From: Planosporangium sp963837285 | Lineage (GTDB): Bacteria > Actinomycetota > Actinomycetes > Mycobacteriales > Micromonosporaceae | NCBI GenBank assembly: GCA_963837285.1 | Contig: CAWIMS010000001.1 | Span: forward strand, 1,116,001 to 1,180,000 | Direction: 5' to 3' | Length of the DNA: 64,000 nucleotides | Shown: in pieces, positions 25,512-34,708 of the stretch | How positions within the stretch are numbered: position 1 is the first letter of the stretch | How the letters are laid out: each line of letters opens with the position of its first letter | Program-made: the position numbers and the translations under genes | Notes under the pieces: model-generated | What the model saw: only the letters and a program-made list of their open reading frames with translations | Database searches by the model: none | Told to the model about the DNA's origin: nothing

Positions 25512-28457
25512 TTACCGGCGCGCCGACCGGTACTCGTAGTCCGACTCGTGGCCGCCGTCCTGGTCGCGACTGAAGTCCCAACCGGCCGACTCGCGACCCG
25601 GCCGGCCGCCGACCCGGTACCCGCCGACCTCCTGGCCGCGCCGCCAGCCCCGGAAGTACCCGGTGGTGTGCGCGGCGATCGCGGCGGCGTCGCGGACGAT
25701 CCGCAGCGGGCGGTCCGGCGCCGCTATCGGCGAGCCGGGGACCAGGTTCTCCTGCGGCACCCGGCGCGGCAGGCCGGAGGCCGTCTCGGCACTGAGTGCC
25801 CGTTCGGCGGCCTGCTCGGCGGCGCGCCAACCCTCGTCGGAGGGATTTGCGAAGTCGAGCTTCACGTCCTCTTCCCCGAAATGGTCAGTGAACCAGGCGG
25901 ACCGGGCCTCGGCGAAGATCAGCAGGTCGCCGTCGGACTCGTCGCCGCTGGTGGTCGTTGACGTCTCAGGGCGTGGCGTGGCGGCCCGGCGGGGCAGCCG
26001 TTCGGCGGTTGCGCCGCGCTCGGCCGCCCGGCTGCTGTTGGCGAGCCCGTTGAGGCCACCTGCGGGCGCCCCGTTCGCCGCTCCGTTCGCCGCTCCGTTG
26101 GTCTCGACCAGGCGCAACGCCGGTGGCTCGAACCGCAGCTGGTCGAACTCGTCGCGGTACTGCGGGTGCTCGCCGGATAGCGCGGGGTCGGCCAGCGGCG
26201 CGGGCTCGACGAGGCGCAGCGCCGGCGGCTCGGCGGGCAGATCGTCGGACTGCCACGGCGGCTTGATCCGCCCCTCGCGCTGGCGCGGCACGTCAGCGGA
26301 GCCGCCGACGTCACCCGTGATGTCGCCGGTGAAGGGCTCGTTGAGCCGGGGGTAGTCGCCGGTGTGCGACTCCGGCAGGCGGGTGCCGTCGGTGCGGGTC
26401 TCGGCGGCCGGCGATCCGTACGTCCGCGACTCGTAGGTACGCGACTCGCCGACCGGCGTTCCGTAGGTCTGCGATTCGTACGTCTGCGGCTCATAGGTCT
26501 GTGGCTCGTACGTCTGCGGCTCATAGGTCTGTGGCTCGGCGGCCCGGATGCTGTCCGTGTTGTCCCGCATCGCTTCGCCGACCAGCGGCCAGCTCGCCCG
26601 CGAACCGGGCGGCGGAACGTCGGCCGCCGGGCGCGGCGCCGCACCGTTGCCGAACTCGGGCGGGAACCCGTCGCCGCTCAGCCGGAACGACTGCACCGGC
26701 GGGCTGGAAATCGGCGGCGGTGGGGCGGGCGAGGGCACCGGGGCGAGCGGCATCGACACCGAGGTCACCTCGGGCGGCGCGGTCGGCACCGGACCGGGGG
26801 CCATCGTGTACGGGCGGGTGACCGGCTGATCGCTCTGCGACCGGGCCGGCCGGCCTCCACCGTCGGGCATCCCGGACACCGGCGCGCCCGACGTCGGGTA
26901 TGCGGGACTGATGAGCCCGGGCGGTGGTGTCGGCTGGGACCGGGCGGCCGGCGGGGTCTGGACGCTGGGGTGCACCGGCATGGGCACCGATACCGGCGGG
27001 GGCGCCGGGATCGGTGCCGGCGGCGACTGCAACGGGACGGGCGGCGGCGCCGGGGTGTTCACCGGCACCGGAATCGGCGGCGCGGTCTGTACCGGTATCG
27101 GGGCGGCCGGGATCGGCTGCTGCTGCACCACGGTGGGCTGCGCCGGAGTCATCGACCGCGCGGCCGGCTGCACCATCGTCGGCTGCTCGGTGTTGGCAGC
27201 GCGGTGCGCCCCACCGGAGGTCGGGAATGCGGCAGCCGCCGGGAACGCCGCGGCCGCCGGTGCGGCTGGAAACGTTGTGGGCGCCGGTGCGGCCGGGAAC
27301 GCTGCGGCCGCCGGTGCGGCCGGGAACGCTGTGGGCGCCGGTGCGGCCGGAAACGTTGTGGGCGCCGGGACCGGGAAGGCCGCGGGCTCGGGCGGCGCCG
27401 GTGGTGCCGACTGGGGCTTGGCGGCCGCGGGGGGCGCGGAACGGGGGCGGACCGCAGCCGACTGCGACCGCGAACGACGTCCGGCCGGGCGGGCCTCGTC
27501 GACGGTGGTCTGGAGGACGTGCGCCGGCTCGGCGGCGGCAGTGGCCGCCCGCGATCGTGTTGTGCGCTGCCCCCGGACCGGCGCCGCGACACCGGGCATC
27601 CTGGCCGCCAGTACCGACACCAACGCACCCGCGGCGGCGTCGCAGGCGCGCACCGCCGCGACCGACTGGCGTACCGTCTCCGCGACAGCGCTGTTGATCG
27701 AGCGGTTCATGCCGGTGCGGCGCGGGGTTTCGGCGACGGCCACGCGCAGCGCGGTGACCGCTTCGCTGATGGTGGCCGCGTCGGCCACTCCCGTCTCGGC
27801 CAGCTCGGCCACGGCCTGGGTGTCCCGCCCGCGGCCGCTCCCGAGCGGACCGGGCTCGGGCAGCGCGTCGAGGATCGCCAGTGGGATCGGCTCTGCCGGG
27901 TCGGGGAAGGCGCGCAGCGCCGCCGGGTACAGCTCGCGCAGCACCTCGCGCAGCGTCGCCGCCGCACCCTGCCGGCCCGCGATGACGGCGCCGTGCGCGG
28001 CCAGGACGGGCTTGATGCCAAGCAGGTCACGCGGGGTCGGCAGGGCGACGGCCGACAGCACGCCCGCCTGGAGGGCGCGGGCGAGACCGATGGAGCGCCG
28101 CTCGGTCGGGCTGGAATGGATCTCTTCGGCGGATTCGTCGTCGCCGAAACGTTCCGCGTAGTCGTCGGCCGAGTCCTCGTCGGTGTACGCGAGGTAGCGA
28201 CCGGCTGCGGTGAGTAGTTGGGTGACGATGTGATCGTCACTGTCCGCTGCGATCGCGACGGACTCGAACCCGTTCGAGCGTTCGGCCAGCAGCGCGCCCA
28301 ATTCGGCGAAACCCGACGCGTCGTCGCTGATGTCGCAGATGTCCAGAAGGCGTCCGGCGTCGTCGACAACCGCGACGGTAAGCCAGGTCACGGAGCCCGG
28401 TGGTGTGTTGTTCAGGTCCGCAGACGCAAGACCGCAGTACACCCGTACGAGCGCCAC
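25512..28457 (-). CDS. IS110-transposase-like N-terminus fused to Pro-rich region and CvnA-type C-terminal module
   Basis: 981 residues. Residues 1-~300 resemble the front half of IS110-family transposases: LTVAVVDDAGRLLDICDISD near the N-terminus, AGRQGAAATLREVLRELYPA and ALRAFPD in the middle, then SVAAVRACDAAAGALVSVLA. The acidic catalytic residues do not look preserved and the serine-containing IS110 C-terminus is absent. Next come ~500 residues of Pro/Ala-rich repeats (FPAAPA units near 27240-27370, EPQTY units near 26470-26530). From ~843 the end module LLIFAEARSAWF, SDEGWRAAEQ, GLPRRVPQENLVPG, GYFRGWRRG parallels that of CvnA. GTG 28457 behind GGGAGGAGG. Probably a host protein of the conservon, not a mobile gene. 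Confidence 0.7.
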   Translation of the reverse strand: MALVRVYCGLASADLNNTPPGSVTWLTVAVVDDAGRLLDICDISDDASGFAELGALLAERSNGFESVAIAADSDDHIVTQLLTAAGRYLAYTDEDSADDYAERFGDDESAEEIHSSPTERRSIGLARALQAGVLSAVALPTPRDLLGIKPVLAAHGAVIAGRQGAAATLREVLRELYPAALRAFPDPAEPIPLAILDALPEPGPLGSGRGRDTQAVAELAETGVADAATISEAVTALRVAVAETPRRTGMNRSINSAVAETVRQSVAAVRACDAAAGALVSVLAARMPGVAAPVRGQRTTRSRAATAAAEPAHVLQTTVDEARPAGRRSRSQSAAVRPRSAPPAAAKPQSAPPAPPEPAAFPVPAPTTFPAAPAPTAFPAAPAAAAFPAAPAPTTFPAAPAAAAFPAAAAFPTSGGAHRAANTEQPTMVQPAARSMTPAQPTVVQQQPIPAAPIPVQTAPPIPVPVNTPAPPPVPLQSPPAPIPAPPPVSVPMPVHPSVQTPPAARSQPTPPPGLISPAYPTSGAPVSGMPDGGGRPARSQSDQPVTRPYTMAPGPVPTAPPEVTSVSMPLAPVPSPAPPPPISSPPVQSFRLSGDGFPPEFGNGAAPRPAADVPPPGSRASWPLVGEAMRDNTDSIRAAEPQTYEPQTYEPQTYEPQTYESQTYGTPVGESRTYESRTYGSPAAETRTDGTRLPESHTGDYPRLNEPFTGDITGDVGGSADVPRQREGRIKPPWQSDDLPAEPPALRLVEPAPLADPALSGEHPQYRDEFDQLRFEPPALRLVETNGAANGAANGAPAGGLNGLANSSRAAERGATAERLPRRAATPRPETSTTTSGDESDGDLLIFAEARSAWFTDHFGEEDVKLDFANPSDEGWRAAEQAAERALSAETASGLPRRVPQENLVPGSPIAAPDRPLRIVRDAAAIAAHTTGYFRGWRRGQEVGGYRVGGRPGRESAGWDFSRDQDGGHESDYEYRSARR

Positions 28458-28700
28458 CGCGTCGTCCTCCTCCCGGGACAGCTGTCAATGAGCTTCGAAC
28501 GCACCTCGCAGAGCCCGTCCCGTGGCGCTGCTAGGTGCCCGCCGCTGGCTGACCTGAACGGCTTCACTATTCAGGTTCTCGACCGAATATGCGATCAACC
28601 TTTCGGCGAAACAAACCCTCGCGTGCCCGGCCGCATCGGGCCGGCGCGCACGTGACGTGTCCTTTCGCCGCTCATCGGGATGATGCTCTCTGGTTGAGGG
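28458..28700. other. 243-bp intergenic region
   Basis: Between two minus-strand genes. No ORF or clear hairpin; contains the ribosome binding site of the downstream 981-residue protein gene (GGGAGGAGG) and presumably its promoter. Slightly AT-richer around 28560-28620. Confidence 0.4.
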
Positions 28701-29783
28701 TCAGTTGCGCCAGTCCACGACGGCAGAGATCTTGCCGATAATCGTGCGCCACCCGAGCGCCGCCGTAGTTTGTGCATCGATCTTGCGAAGTTTGCGACGT
28801 GCGAAGAATGACCCGAATCCGCCCTCTTCGACGGTACGGAGTCCTTCGTCCATGTCATCGAGTGGTGACCCAGTGGATAGGGCGTCCATTACGGGCTGTA
28901 TCCGAAGGGCGTACCCGACGTCGCGGGCGACCTCGCCTGCCTGGATGATCAGTGGCGCATCCCACACGTCGTGGCCACCGCGTAGGTTCTCCACCACGAG
29001 GTCCAACTCGTACCGGTCTTCGTCGAGCGGGATGACGTCGTCGGCTTCGAGTCGCTCGGCCAACTCGCCCCAGGTGTCGAGCTGGGTCAGCTCGTTATCA
29101 GTGCCACTTCGGACAAACTCCACCAACCCGTCGGCGCTCCGGAAGAGCAGCAGCCGGCCGCCCTTGGACAGGAAGACGGGCACCTCCTCCGGCTCGTCCT
29201 CGACAGCCGTGTCCTCGGACTCCTCGGCCTCTGCCGACTCCTCGGCGTCTTCGGTGTCCACCTCGTCGTCGGGCTCGTCGGATCCGTCCTCGTCGTCGGC
29301 CCGGTGCCGGCCACGGGCGTCATCGTCGTCAGCGTCGTCGTCAACCCCGTCAGCACCGTCGTCGTCAGACTTCTCGCGGCCCGCGGCGAGTGCCTGTGCG
29401 GTCAGCTCATCCTCGTCGATGGCGCTGAGCGCCTCCCGCTCGTCGAGTTCCTCGTCGAAGGGGCTCGTCGAGGGCCGGGTCGGGTAGTCGTCCTCGCGGT
29501 CGGCGAGGTCCGGCGGGAGCACGTCGGTCGACAACCGGTAGGCGCGCAGCGTGTACCCGATCCCGGCCGGCAGCGCGATCTCGACCGGCTGCATCCGGAC
29601 CTCGGCCCAGAGCGCGTCGGTGGTATCGGTCCGACCGGCGGCCTCATCGCCGTCGAGCTCGTCATCAATCTCGTCGTCGACCACGTTGCCCTCGTCCACG
29701 ACCTCGGCGCCGGAGTCCAGCCCTTCCGCGGGTGCGTCGGACGACTCTTCGGCGCTTCCTGTTCCCGACGGCTGGCGGGCCAC
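28701..29783 (-). CDS. conserved hypothetical protein with acidic central region
   Basis: 360 residues. Two conserved-looking blocks, LWAEVRMQPVEIALPAGIGY then TLRAYRLS at ~60-90 and the C-terminal half (FLSKGGRLLLFRSADGLVEF, VVENLRGGHDVWDAPLIIQA, ending ALGWRTIIGKISAVVDWRN), flank ~100 residues dominated by Asp/Glu. Similar actinobacterial proteins exist, sometimes labelled primase-like, but I see no primase motif and assign no function. GTG 29783 follows GGAGGTCGCC. Confidence 0.75.
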   Translation of the reverse strand: MARQPSGTGSAEESSDAPAEGLDSGAEVVDEGNVVDDEIDDELDGDEAAGRTDTTDALWAEVRMQPVEIALPAGIGYTLRAYRLSTDVLPPDLADREDDYPTRPSTSPFDEELDEREALSAIDEDELTAQALAAGREKSDDDGADGVDDDADDDDARGRHRADDEDGSDEPDDEVDTEDAEESAEAEESEDTAVEDEPEEVPVFLSKGGRLLLFRSADGLVEFVRSGTDNELTQLDTWGELAERLEADDVIPLDEDRYELDLVVENLRGGHDVWDAPLIIQAGEVARDVGYALRIQPVMDALSTGSPLDDMDEGLRTVEEGGFGSFFARRKLRKIDAQTTAALGWRTIIGKISAVVDWRN

Positions 29784-29926
29784 GGCGACCTCCGTATCGC
29801 TGCTCTGTGCGCCGACCGACGCGACCGTCGCGCCCGGCCAGTCTCGCGCACAAACACCCTAGTCGTACCGCACCCCTTGTGCGGCTCTGCCCCTGGTTCC
29901 CCGGGCGCAGCGGTTGAACCGGGGTG

Positions 29927-30780
29927 CTAGATCCCCTTGGGGTGCCAGACGGTCTTGGTCTCCAGGAACGCCATCATCCGGTCCAGCCCCGGATCGGCCG
30001 CCCAGTCTGCCAGTGTTTGCGCAGGTCGGAGCACCCGCTTGAGGTTCTCGGCCGCGGCCACCTCCAGATCGGTGGCGAGCTTGGCGTCGGTCACACCGCT
30101 CAGGTCGATCGCATCGACGTCCATGTGGCGGCGAGCCACGGCGCGACCTCCGCGACCCGGCCGGTCAGCAGGTTGACCACGCCGCCGGGCAGGTCGGACG
30201 TGGCGAGCACCTCGGCGAGCGTCACGGCCGGCAGCGGACGCTCCTCGCTGGCGATGACGACCACGGTGTTGCCGGTCACGATGACCGGAGCAACGACGCT
30301 GACCAGGCCGAGCAGCGACGAGTCGGCCGGTGCGACCACCGCCACGACCCCGGTCGGCTCGGGTGTGGAGAGGTTGAAGTACGGGCCGGCGACCGGGTTG
30401 CCGGCGCCATACACCTGGGCGATCTTGTCGGACCAGCCCGCGTACCAGACCCAGCGGTCGATCGCGTCGTCGACTTCGCTGTCGGGGGCCGGAGAACCGC
30501 TGGCGGTCACTTCTGACACGAACTGCGCCCGACGGCCCTCCAGCATCTCGGCGACCCGGTACAGGATCTGGCCCCGGTTGTACGCGGTGGCCGCCGACCA
30601 CTTGCCGAATGCCGCGCGCGCGGCCCGGACCGCGTCCCGGGCGTCCTTGCGGGAGGCGAGTGCCGCGTTGGCCATGAACTCTCCGGATGCCGACCGCACC
30701 GGGTACGAGCGTCCGGACTCGCTACGCGGGAACTTCCCGCCGATGAACAGCTTGTACGTCTTGCGAACCTCAACCCGCAA
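29927..30780 (-). pseudogene. truncated aldehyde dehydrogenase homologue with frameshift
   Basis: Minus strand, TTG start 30780 behind GGAGG and overlapping the previous stop by 11 nt. It encodes the NAD-binding part of an ALDH fold (KLFIGGKFPRSESGRSYPV, VWYAGWSDKIAQVYG, TPEPTGVVAVVAPADSSLLG, DLPGGVVNLLTGRVAEVAPW) and ends at WHPKGI after ~285 residues, without the catalytic-cysteine domain. Near 30126-30133 one base is missing: the frame stops at 30100, whereas shifting at GCCGCCACATGG restores LAAHMDVDAIDLSGVTDAKL. Either a real frameshift or a sequencing error. The short, cysteine-less form may itself be normal for the second gene of this pair. Confidence 0.75.
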
Positions 30781-32200
30781 GGTAGGCCTCCAGACCGTGC
30801 CGGCCGCCCTCGCGGCCGTAGCCGGACTCCTTGTACCCGCCGAACGGCGAGGTCGGGTCGAACTTGTTGAACGTGTTGGCCCAGACGACGCCGGCGCGCA
30901 GCTTGTCGGCCATCGACAGGATCCGTGAGCCCTTCTCGGTCCAGACCCCGGCGGACAGCCCGTACGGCGTGTTGTTGGCCTTCTCCACCGCCTCGGCCGG
31001 GGTGCGGAACGTGAGCACGGACAGCACCGGGCCGAAGATCTCCTCGCGGGCGATCCGGTGCGCCTGGGTCACCCCGGTGAAGATGGTCGGCGCGAACCAG
31101 TACCCGCGGTCGGGCAGCGGGCACGGCGCGGTCCAGCGCTCGGCGCCCTCGGCCTCGCCGATCTCGGACAGCCGCCGGATCCTCATCAGCTGGGCGGCCG
31201 AGTTGATCGCGCCGATGTCGGTGTTCTTGTCGAGCGGGTCACCGACCCGCAGCAGCGCCATCCGCCGCTTCAGGGCGGCCAGCACCTCGTCGGCGACCGA
31301 CTCCTGGACCAGCAGCCGCGAGCCGGCGCAGCAGACGTGGCCCTGGTTGAAGAAGATGCCGTTGACGATGCCCTCGACCGCCTGGTCCAGGGCCGCGTCG
31401 TCGAAGACGATGTTGGCCGCCTTGCCGCCCAGCTCCAGGGTGAGCCTCTTCCGGGTGCCCGCGACGGAGCGGGCGATGGACCGACCCACCTCGGTGGAGC
31501 CGGTGAACGCGACCTTGTCGACGCCCGGGTGCTCGACCAGGGCCCGGCCGGTCTCGCCGGCGCCGGTGACGATGTTGACCACGCCGGGCGGCAGGTCGGC
31601 CTGCTGGCAGATCTCCGCGAACGCGAGCGCGGTCAGCGGAGTGGTCTCCGCCGGCTTGAGCACGACCGTGTTGCCGCAGGCCAGCGCCGGTGCGATCTTC
31701 CAGGCCAGCATCAGCAGCGGGAAGTTCCACGGGATGACCTGGGCGGCCACGCCGAGCGGCCTGGGGTCCGACCCGAAGCCGGCGTGCGCCAGCTTGTCGG
31801 CCCAGCCGGCGTAGTAGAAGAAGTGCGCCGCCACCAGGGGCACGTCGACGTCGCGGGACTCGCGGATCGGCTTGCCGTTGTCGATCGACTCCAGCACGGC
31901 CAGCTCGCGGGACCGCTCCTGGATGATCCGGGCGATCCGGTACAGGTACTTGGCCCGCTCCCGGCCCGGCATCGGCCCCCAGACGTCGTCGTACGCTCGC
32001 CGGGCCGCCGCGACCGCAGCGTCGACGTCCTCGGTCGACGCCTCTACGACCTCGGCCAGCACCTCTTCGGTGGCGGGGTTGACGGTCTTGAACCGGCCGC
32101 CCGAACCCTCGACGAACTAGCCGTCGATGAACAGCCCGTACGACTCGCGGATGTCGACGACGGAGCGGGATTCCGGCGCCGGTGCGTACTCGAAAGCCAT
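30770..32200 (-). pseudogene. aldehyde dehydrogenase interrupted by an in-frame stop
   Basis: Minus strand, ATG 32200 lies 5 nt after the deoC stop. The frame reads through MAFEYAPAPES to YGLFIDG, then TAG at 32119-32117 (codon 28), then FVEGSGGRFKTVNPATEEVL and a complete ALDH: IPWNFPLLMLAWKIAPALAC, the glutamate motif LELGGK and the nucleophile in FFNQGHVCCAGSR. A single base change from AAG or GAG would create the stop. Translation could restart at GTG 32062, losing ~46 residues. With deoC upstream its natural role would be oxidising acetaldehyde released by DeoC. Nonsense mutation and sequencing error cannot be separated here. Confidence 0.85.
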
Positions 32201-32205
32201 GAAGC

Positions 32206-33156
32206 TCAGTCCAGCGTGAAGTAGTTCGGGCCGGAGTACCGGCCGGTCGTCATCTTCGTCCGCTGCATCAGCAGGTCGTTGAGCAGGGTGGAGGCGCCGA
32301 ACCGGAACCAGGCGGGGTCCAGCCAGTCGTCGCCGGCGGTTTCGTTGACCAGTACCAGATACTTGATCGCGTCCTTCGCGGTGCGGATGCCGCCGGCGGG
32401 CTTGACCCCGACCTGCCGGCCGGTGGCCTCGCGGAAGTCGCGGACCGCCTTCAGCATCACCAGCGTCACCGGCGGCGTGGCGGCCGGCTGCACCTTGCCG
32501 GTGGAGGTCTTGATGAAGTCGCCGCCGGCGAGCATCGCCAGCCAGGAGGCGCGCCGGACGTTGTCGTAGGTGGCCAGCTCGCCGGTCTCCAGGATCACCT
32601 TCAGGTGCGCGTCGCCGCACGCCTTCTTCACCGCGACGATCTCGTCGTAGACCTCCAGGTAGCGGCCGGCCAGGAAGGCGCCCCGGTTGATCACCATGTC
32701 GATCTCGTCGGCGCCGGCCGCGACCGCTTCCCGGATGTCGGCCAGCTTGACCGCCAGCGGCGCCTGCCCGGACGGGAACGCGGTCGCCACGCTTGCGAGG
32801 TGCACCCCGGACCCGGCCAGCGCCTCGGCCGCCACGGGGACCATCGACGGGTACACGCAGATGGCCGCCACCTGCGGGCAGGACGGATCCTCGGGGTCGG
32901 GGCGGCGGGCCTTCGCCGACAGGGCGCGCACCTTGCCCGGGGTGTCGTTGCCCTCCAGCGTGGTCAGGTCGACCATGCGGATGGCCAGGTCGATGGCCCA
33001 TGTCTTGGCCGTGGTCTTGATCGACCGGGTGCCCAGCAGTGCGGCCCGCTGCTCGGCGCCCACCTGGTCGACGCCGGGCAGGCCGTGCAGGAAGGCGCGC
33101 AGCGACGCGTCGCTGCGCGCTACGTCGGAGAGCGCGGACGCCACCATCGCCGTCAT
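32206..33156 (-). CDS. deoC: deoxyribose-phosphate aldolase
   Basis: 316 residues. Cleaves 2-deoxyribose 5-phosphate to acetaldehyde and glyceraldehyde 3-phosphate. DeoC hallmarks: CVYPSMVPVAAEAL, ATAFPSGQ, EIDMVINRGAFL, the Schiff-base lysine in FIKTSTGK and the second active lysine in VGVKPAGGIR. ATG 33156 has TAGACT 7 nt upstream (33169-33164), so the message is probably leaderless. First gene of a deoC-ALDH-ALDH unit and divergent from upp. Confidence 0.95.
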   Translation of the reverse strand: MTAMVASALSDVARSDASLRAFLHGLPGVDQVGAEQRAALLGTRSIKTTAKTWAIDLAIRMVDLTTLEGNDTPGKVRALSAKARRPDPEDPSCPQVAAICVYPSMVPVAAEALAGSGVHLASVATAFPSGQAPLAVKLADIREAVAAGADEIDMVINRGAFLAGRYLEVYDEIVAVKKACGDAHLKVILETGELATYDNVRRASWLAMLAGGDFIKTSTGKVQPAATPPVTLVMLKAVRDFREATGRQVGVKPAGGIRTAKDAIKYLVLVNETAGDDWLDPAWFRFGASTLLNDLLMQRTKMTTGRYSGPNYFTLD

Positions 33157-33163
33157 GCCGGTC

Positions 33164-33217
33164 AGTCTACGCGCGCGGCCGACACTTGATCTTGGTGACG
33201 TGCGCTACGTTCTGGCC
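33164..33217. promoter_or_regulatory. divergent leaderless promoters deoC / upp
   Basis: Minus strand: TAGACT (33169-33164), 7 nt before the deoC ATG. Plus strand: TACGTT (33206-33211), 6 nt before the upp GTG. The region between is only ~60 bp, so the two promoters are back to back. Confidence 0.6.
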
Positions 33218-33850
33218 GTGGACGTACTCGTCGTGGATCACCCGCTGGCCAGGTCGCGCCTCACCGCGATGCGCGATGCCAGCACCGAGCCGGGCGCCTT
33301 CCGCGCCGCGCTGCACGAGCTGACAACCATGCTGGTGTACGAGGCGACGCGGGAATTCCCGGTGGAGAAGTCCCCGGTGCAGACGCCGGTGGCGACCGCC
33401 GAGGGGGGCCGGTTGGCCAACCCGCCGCTGCTGGTACCGGTGCTGCGCGCCGGCCTGGGCATGGCCGACGCGGCGCTGGCGCTGCTGCCCGAGTCCTCGA
33501 TGGGCTTCGTCGGCCTGGCCCGCGACGAGTACACCTTCGAGCCCCGGGCGTACATGGAGTCGCTGCCCGCCGACCTCACCGACCAGCTGGTGATGGTCCT
33601 CGACCCGATGCTCGCCACCGGTGGCTCGCTGGAGCACTGCTGCCGGCTGCTCGCCGACCGGGGCTGCACCGACATCGTCGTGCTGTGTGTGCTGGCCGCG
33701 CCGGAAGGGCTGGCCCGGCTGGAGCGCTCCGGGCTGCCGCTGCGCGTGGTCACCGCGTCGATCGACGAGGGCCTCAACGACCGGATGTTCATCGTGCCCG
33801 GTCTGGGTGACGCGGGCGACCGCCAGTTCGGAGGAATGCCCCGGTTCTAG
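33218..33850 (+). CDS. upp: uracil phosphoribosyltransferase
   Basis: 210 residues, the usual UPRT length. Makes UMP from uracil and PRPP. Seen: VLVVDHPLARSRLTAMRD at the start, LVPVLRAGLGMADAAL, the PRPP loop VMVLDPMLATGGS and the uracil-binding end IVPGLGDAGDRQFG. GTG 33218 chosen from the leaderless spacing (TACGTT 6 nt upstream) and because it matches the family start; no Shine-Dalgarno is present. Links to the nucleoside salvage genes elsewhere in the window. Confidence 0.95.
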   Translation: MDVLVVDHPLARSRLTAMRDASTEPGAFRAALHELTTMLVYEATREFPVEKSPVQTPVATAEGGRLANPPLLVPVLRAGLGMADAALALLPESSMGFVGLARDEYTFEPRAYMESLPADLTDQLVMVLDPMLATGGSLEHCCRLLADRGCTDIVVLCVLAAPEGLARLERSGLPLRVVTASIDEGLNDRMFIVPGLGDAGDRQFGGMPRF

Positions 33851-33955
33851 GCTCGCTCCGCTCCGCGCCTTGATGCGCGGCCTTCCCTCGGCGCCGCGCG
33901 CGACTTCGTCGGCGCGTCGCCTCAGTCCAGGCCGCGCGGCGCTCCGCTGCGCTCG

Positions 33956-34708
33956 CTACAGCTCGCGCTCCAACCGAAGCGCCACCTCTCGATATCGGGC
34001 GACCGGGATCAGGTGTACCCCGTCGAACGCGCCGCTGTCGCGCAGCGCCAGGATCTGCGCACAGGCCGCGTCCACGCCGGCCGACCGGTCGGAAGCCACC
34101 GCGGAGACCAGCGACGGTGGGATCTCGATGTCCGGGATGGTCGCCGCCAGCCGGCGGGCCATCGAAGCACTCGCCAGCACCATCACGCCCGCGTACACCG
34201 GAACCGACAGCGACACCGTGTCCCGCCAGCGCAGCAGCGACTCGACCGAGAAGTCGACCTGCGCGAAGACGAAGTCCGCCGAACGCTTCCACGAGGGCAG
34301 CCCGCGCCGCCCCGCGGCCACCCCGACCCGCACCGGATGGCCCAGGTCCATCGACCGTGCCGACTCGACCATCGTGCGCACCGTCAGCTCGCTGGTCCGC
34401 CCGCCTGACACCGGCTTGTCGCCGTACACGAACAGGAACTGGTCCACCCCGTACGCCGCCGCCGTCAGCATGTCCCGCTGGAACCCCAGCAGATTGCGGT
34501 CGCGCGAGTTGAGGCAGGCGATGCTGCGCCCGCCCATCGCGGCCACCTCGTGCGCGACCGCGATGCTCGACACGGTGGCTCGCCCGATGTGGTTGTCCGG
34601 GATCAGGAACGAGTGCGCCACCTTCGACAGCACGCCGATCTGGTGCCGGACGTGCTTCAGGTCCGGCCGGGTCGGCGGCTCCACCTCACAGACCAGCTCG
34701 AACGCCAT
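33956..34708 (-). CDS. methylenetetrahydrofolate reductase-family protein (short)
   Basis: 250 residues, shorter than classical MetF (~295). Pattern of the FAD-linked MTHFR barrel: FELVCEVEPPTRPDLKHVRH, HEVAAMGGRSIACLNSRDRN, FLFVYGDKPVSGGR, VGVAAGRRGLPS, ADFVFAQVDFSVESLLRW, PVYAGVMVLAS. The glutamate of the CEVEPP motif corresponds to the family's catalytic acid region. The ATG follows the phosphohexomutase stop directly (TAGATG), so it is coupled to that gene. True substrate uncertain; some short relatives act in C1 metabolism other than methionine synthesis. Confidence 0.75.
   Translation of the reverse strand: MAFELVCEVEPPTRPDLKHVRHQIGVLSKVAHSFLIPDNHIGRATVSSIAVAHEVAAMGGRSIACLNSRDRNLLGFQRDMLTAAAYGVDQFLFVYGDKPVSGGRTSELTVRTMVESARSMDLGHPVRVGVAAGRRGLPSWKRSADFVFAQVDFSVESLLRWRDTVSLSVPVYAGVMVLASASMARRLAATIPDIEIPPSLVSAVASDRSAGVDAACAQILALRDSGAFDGVHLIPVARYREVALRLEREL

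Noticed and set aside
26364..28217. 617-codon plus-strand open frame opposite the IS110-like gene
   Set aside because: Arg/Gly repeat mirror of the Pro/Ala repeats; no domain, no ribosome binding site.
33851..33955. GC-rich self-complementary stretch between upp and the MetF-like gene
   Set aside because: Many short overlapping pairings of CGC-rich sequence but no single clear stem; not called as terminator.
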